From positions 1-7,123 of the forward strand of contig JAITFV010000035.1 in NCBI GenBank assembly GCA_031281115.1: a stretch of DNA of 7,123 nucleotides. The letters run 5' to 3'. The notes beneath the pieces are model-generated. The model saw nothing but the letters and a program-made list of their open reading frames with translations, ran no database searches and was not told the DNA's origin. The DNA is from Oscillospiraceae bacterium (GTDB lineage Bacteria > Bacillota > Clostridia > Oscillospirales > Ruminococcaceae). Positions 5,488-7,123 of the stretch are shown piece by piece (the stretch's first letter is position 1; the number at the start of each line of letters is the position of its first letter). The translations under genes were made by a program, and so were the position numbers.

Positions 5488-5518
5488 CGTTGACGTTTGA
5501 TTCATTCAAATATCAACG
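5488..5518. promoter_or_regulatory. 13-bp-arm inverted repeat upstream of hslO
   Basis: CGTTGA-C-GTTTGA (5488-5500), loop TTCAT, TCAAAT-A-TCAACG (5506-5518): thirteen-base arms with one mismatch (C/A) and one G-T. It ends 26 bases before the hslO start codon, with no U-tract after it. It could be an operator for hslO or a hairpin in its leader. No convincing -10/-35 pair for hslO was found in 5453-5544. Confidence 0.55.
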
Positions 5519-5544
5519 AGATTTGCTGTAAAGAGGAAAAATAA

Positions 5545-6408
5545 ATGTCAAAAATAGTTCGCGCCTTATCCGCTGACGGCAGTGTTTTATGCGCTGCCGT
5601 TGACAGCACGGATATTGTAAATGAAATTCACAGAATCCATAAGACTTCGCCTGTAGCAAGCGCTGCGCTCGGACGGCTTGCTACAGCCGGCGTGATTATG
5701 GGTTCGCTCATGAAAAACGAACGCGACCTGCTCACCCTGCGCGTTAGCGGCGGGGGACCGGCGGGCGTGTTGACCGTAACAGCGGATTATAAAGGAAATG
5801 TGCGCTGCTGTGCAGGGAAATATAACGTCGATTTGCCGCCGAATGCAGCAGGTAAACTTGATGTTGCAGGTTATGTCGGCAAAGAGGGCTTGCTCGGTGT
5901 AATCCGCGATACAGGGCTGAAAGAGCCTTATTCGGCGCAGATTCCGCTTATTTCGGGCGAAATCGCCGAAGATATAACAAGCTACTACGCAACAAGCGAG
6001 CAGATTCCGACCGTGTGTGCGCTCGGCGTTTTGGTTGAGCGCGATTGGAGCATCAAGGCGGCGGGCGGGTATTTATTGCAGCTTTTGCCGCCTGTTGAAG
6101 AAGAGAAAATCGAATTCATTGAGAACAACATCAAGAAGATGCAAAGCGTAACAGAAATGCTTGAAAACGGCATGACTGCCAAGGAAATCGCGCTTGCCGG
6201 ACTTGAAGGGCTGGCTGGAAATATTTTAGACGAGTGGGAAGTTTTTTATAAATGCGATTGCTCGCGTGAGCGCACTTCGGAATTGCTTTCAAGCCTCGGG
6301 AAAGACGAGTTGCGGAGCCTTTCGGAAAGCGGCGAAAACATCGAGGTCTGCTGTCACTTCTGCGATAAAAAGTATCACTTTGAGCCAAACGAAATAAAAT
6401 ATAAATAA
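5545..6408 (+). CDS. hslO: Hsp33 redox-regulated molecular chaperone
   Basis: Cytoplasmic holdase switched on by oxidative stress: in reducing conditions four cysteines hold Zn2+, and oxidation plus unfolding of the linker exposes the binding surface. The 287-residue length is typical. The zinc motif is intact: CxC at C237/C239 (YKCDCSRER) and CxxC at C270/C273 (VCCHFCDKKY), with an extra adjacent Cys269. The N-terminal domain carries the family blocks HKTSPVASAALGRLATA (32-48) and VSGGGPAGVLTVTAD (67-81), followed by the helical linker (about 185-230). ATG 5545 follows AGAGGA (5532-5537) by 7 bases. It lies just downstream of the acquired repressor module and may be co-transcribed with glmU, since no terminator is evident after it. 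Confidence 0.96.
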   Translation: MSKIVRALSADGSVLCAAVDSTDIVNEIHRIHKTSPVASAALGRLATAGVIMGSLMKNERDLLTLRVSGGGPAGVLTVTADYKGNVRCCAGKYNVDLPPNAAGKLDVAGYVGKEGLLGVIRDTGLKEPYSAQIPLISGEIAEDITSYYATSEQIPTVCALGVLVERDWSIKAAGGYLLQLLPPVEEEKIEFIENNIKKMQSVTEMLENGMTAKEIALAGLEGLAGNILDEWEVFYKCDCSRERTSELLSSLGKDELRSLSESGENIEVCCHFCDKKYHFEPNEIKYK

Positions 6409-6519
6409 ATGCAGGGGCGCACTGCGCGCACAAAGAGGGAAAAAATAAGTTTGACACAAAATACAACCGAAACGGGGAAAATGTCGTTTTTGTTCCTCGG
6501 CGGTGAAGAAAGGACTTAA
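6409..6519 (+). CDS. Possible small ORF through repeat copy B (36 aa)
   Basis: ATG 6409 begins one base after the hslO stop and reads without interruption through copy B, ending in TAA (6517-6519), which overlaps the next ATG as TAATG. The peptide begins MQGRTARTKREK, continues SLTQNTTETGK and ends GGEERT. There is no clear ribosome-binding site of its own, so translation would depend on re-initiation after hslO. Not recognised; it may be a chance reading frame. Confidence 0.2.
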   Translation: MQGRTARTKREKISLTQNTTETGKMSFLFLGGEERT

Positions 6520-6524
6520 TGAAC
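6445..6524 (+). repeat. Leader repeat element, copy B (first of tandem pair)
   Basis: 80-bp unit, ATAAGTTTGACACAAAATAC to AGGACTTAATGAAC. It differs from copy C at 6456 (A/G), 6492 (G/A) and the last base only, so the duplication is recent or kept uniform by conversion. It contains a hairpin AAACG (6470-6474)/CGTTT (6485-6489) enclosed by CCG (6467-6469)/CGG (6498-6500), and its own AAGAAAGGA...ATG site. Confidence 0.9.
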
Positions 6525-6599
6525 ATAAGTTTGACGCAAAATACAACCGAAACGGGGAAAATGTCGTTTTTATTCCTCGGCGGTGAAGAAAGGACTTAA
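6519..6599 (+). CDS. Possible 26-aa leader peptide ORF spanning copies B and C
   Basis: ATG 6519 follows AAGAAAGGA (6506-6514) by 4 bases and reads MNISLTQNTTETGK...GGEERT, stopping at TAA (6597-6599), again as TAATG. The 80-bp period equals 26 codons plus 2 bases, exactly what keeps each unit TAATG-linked to the next. The following ATG (6599) gives only 9 codons (MKKWTTDVV) in a frame different from glmU. Candidate leader peptide; no homologue recalled. Confidence 0.3.
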   Translation: MNISLTQNTTETGKMSFLFLGGEERT

Positions 6600-6606
6600 T
6601 GAAAAA
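6525..6606 (+). repeat. Leader repeat element, copy C (directly before glmU)
   Basis: Second unit of the tandem pair, ending at the glmU start codon. The same hairpin lies at 6550-6554/6565-6569. The closing block (6582-6603) is identical to those of copies A and B and places glmU's ATG 12 bases after GGA, the same distance as at yerC. It provides the only visible ribosome-binding site for glmU. Confidence 0.9.
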
Positions 6607-7123
6607 ATGGACAACAGATGTTGTGTAATTTTAGCCGCCGGCGACGGTAAACGCATGAACTCCGCGAACCCGAAAGTTTTGATGCCTGTGCTGTTTGAGC
6701 CGATGTTAGGCTGGGTTTTGGATTCGATTAGAGAAGCGGGAATCGAAGATAAAAACGTTGGCGTTATAACAGGCAGCAGCGCAGACAAAGTCGCGGAATA
6801 TCTCGCTGTAAAAGGACAATACCGCACGTTTTTGCAGTCTGAGCGAAAAGGCACCGGTCACGCTGTAATGCAGGCTGAAGCCCTGCTCGGTGAGCTTGGC
6901 GGAGATGTGCTTGTGCTGTGCGGTGATGCGCCTTTCATGGATTCGGGGACAATTAACGCCGCTTATAAACTGCATAAAGCACAAAACAGCGACGTCACCG
7001 TAATCACTGCAAACGTAAACCCGGCGGGCAATTACGGGCGTATTAAACGCGATAAAAATACAAATTTGCTCTCGTCTATAGTCGAAATGAAAGACTGCAC
7101 ACCCGACGAACTCGCGATAACGG
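6607..7123 (+). CDS. glmU: Bifunctional GlmU, N-terminal uridylyltransferase domain (3' truncated)
   Basis: First 172 residues of N-acetylglucosamine-1-phosphate uridylyltransferase, which makes UDP-GlcNAc for peptidoglycan and wall polymers; the acetyltransferase half lies beyond the window. Seen: nucleotide-binding LAAGDGKRM (9-17) with K23 in NPKVLMPV, the sugar-nucleotide motif QSERKGTGHAV (77-87), metal-binding D107 in LCGDAPF, NYGRI (142-146) and IVEMKD (158-163), all in the usual GlmU order; GTGHA argues for GlmU over other sugar nucleotidyltransferases. The start is the ATG after AAGAAAGGA; the alternative ATG at 6599 is out of frame. No promoter is visible between hslO and this gene, so it is read through from hslO or through the leader repeats. 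Confidence 0.93.
   Translation, partial: MDNRCCVILAAGDGKRMNSANPKVLMPVLFEPMLGWVLDSIREAGIEDKNVGVITGSSADKVAEYLAVKGQYRTFLQSERKGTGHAVMQAEALLGELGGDVLVLCGDAPFMDSGTINAAYKLHKAQNSDVTVITANVNPAGNYGRIKRDKNTNLLSSIVEMKDCTPDELAIT

Noticed and set aside
6417..6427. GCGC-ACT-GCGC hairpin after hslO as terminator
   Set aside because: Four-base stem followed by purine-rich sequence with no T-run; too weak to call.
6451..6456. TTGACA in repeat copy B as a glmU -35 box
   Set aside because: No TATAAT-like hexamer lies 16-18 bases downstream, and copy C has TTGACG; no promoter called.
6445..6606. CRISPR-like array
   Set aside because: Only two adjoining near-identical 80-bp units with no unique spacers; a tandem duplication.

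Overview
The window reads as a stretch of chromosome from a Gram-positive, clostridial-type bacterium (Oscillospiraceae/Eubacteriales-like). This is inferred from strong AAAGGA-type Shine-Dalgarno sites, a YerC/YecD-type TrpR homologue, an Hsp33 gene, a Clp unfoldase with a VGF ClpP-docking loop, and a Thr/Pro-rich exported protein. No species can be named from sequence alone. Most genes are conserved housekeeping genes with mixed base composition. One short AT-rich insert (about 4887-5452) looks acquired.

Layout. (1) 1-1874, plus strand: the 3' end of a ClpC-like unfoldase, a short SDR-family reductase and a membrane-anchored Thr/Pro-rich protein, joined by two ATGA stop/start overlaps, so very likely one operon. 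(2) 3667-1927, minus strand: tatD followed 16 bases later by a CBS-pair HlyC/CorC-family gene, transcribed towards operon 1. (3) 3668-3863: a compact divergent promoter region in which the two -35 boxes form one palindrome. The tatD promoter puts its start point on the A of the tatD ATG, predicting a leaderless mRNA. (4) 3864-4894, plus strand: yerC and a class I SAM methyltransferase, again with an ATGA overlap. (5) 4887-5452: a divergent pair, a small acidic protein (minus) and a Cro/C1-type repressor (plus). The small gene's near-perfect promoter carries a 21-bp palindrome in its spacer and a related second site over its start point. (6) 5545-6408: hslO (Hsp33). (7) 6607-7123: the 5' end of glmU, running off the window.

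The least expected feature is a repeated element of about 80-90 bp. One copy lies directly before yerC (3773-3863). Two copies in exact 80-bp tandem lie directly before glmU (6445-6606). Every copy ends with the same AAGAAAGGA ribosome-binding block, and the start codons of yerC and glmU sit at the identical distance from it. The elements contain hairpins (the yerC copy looks like an intrinsic terminator within the leader). The two glmU copies also contain short TAATG-linked reading frames leading towards glmU. They could form a shared leader RNA or a leader-peptide system, or be a dispersed repeat that has captured the RBS position; sequence alone does not decide.
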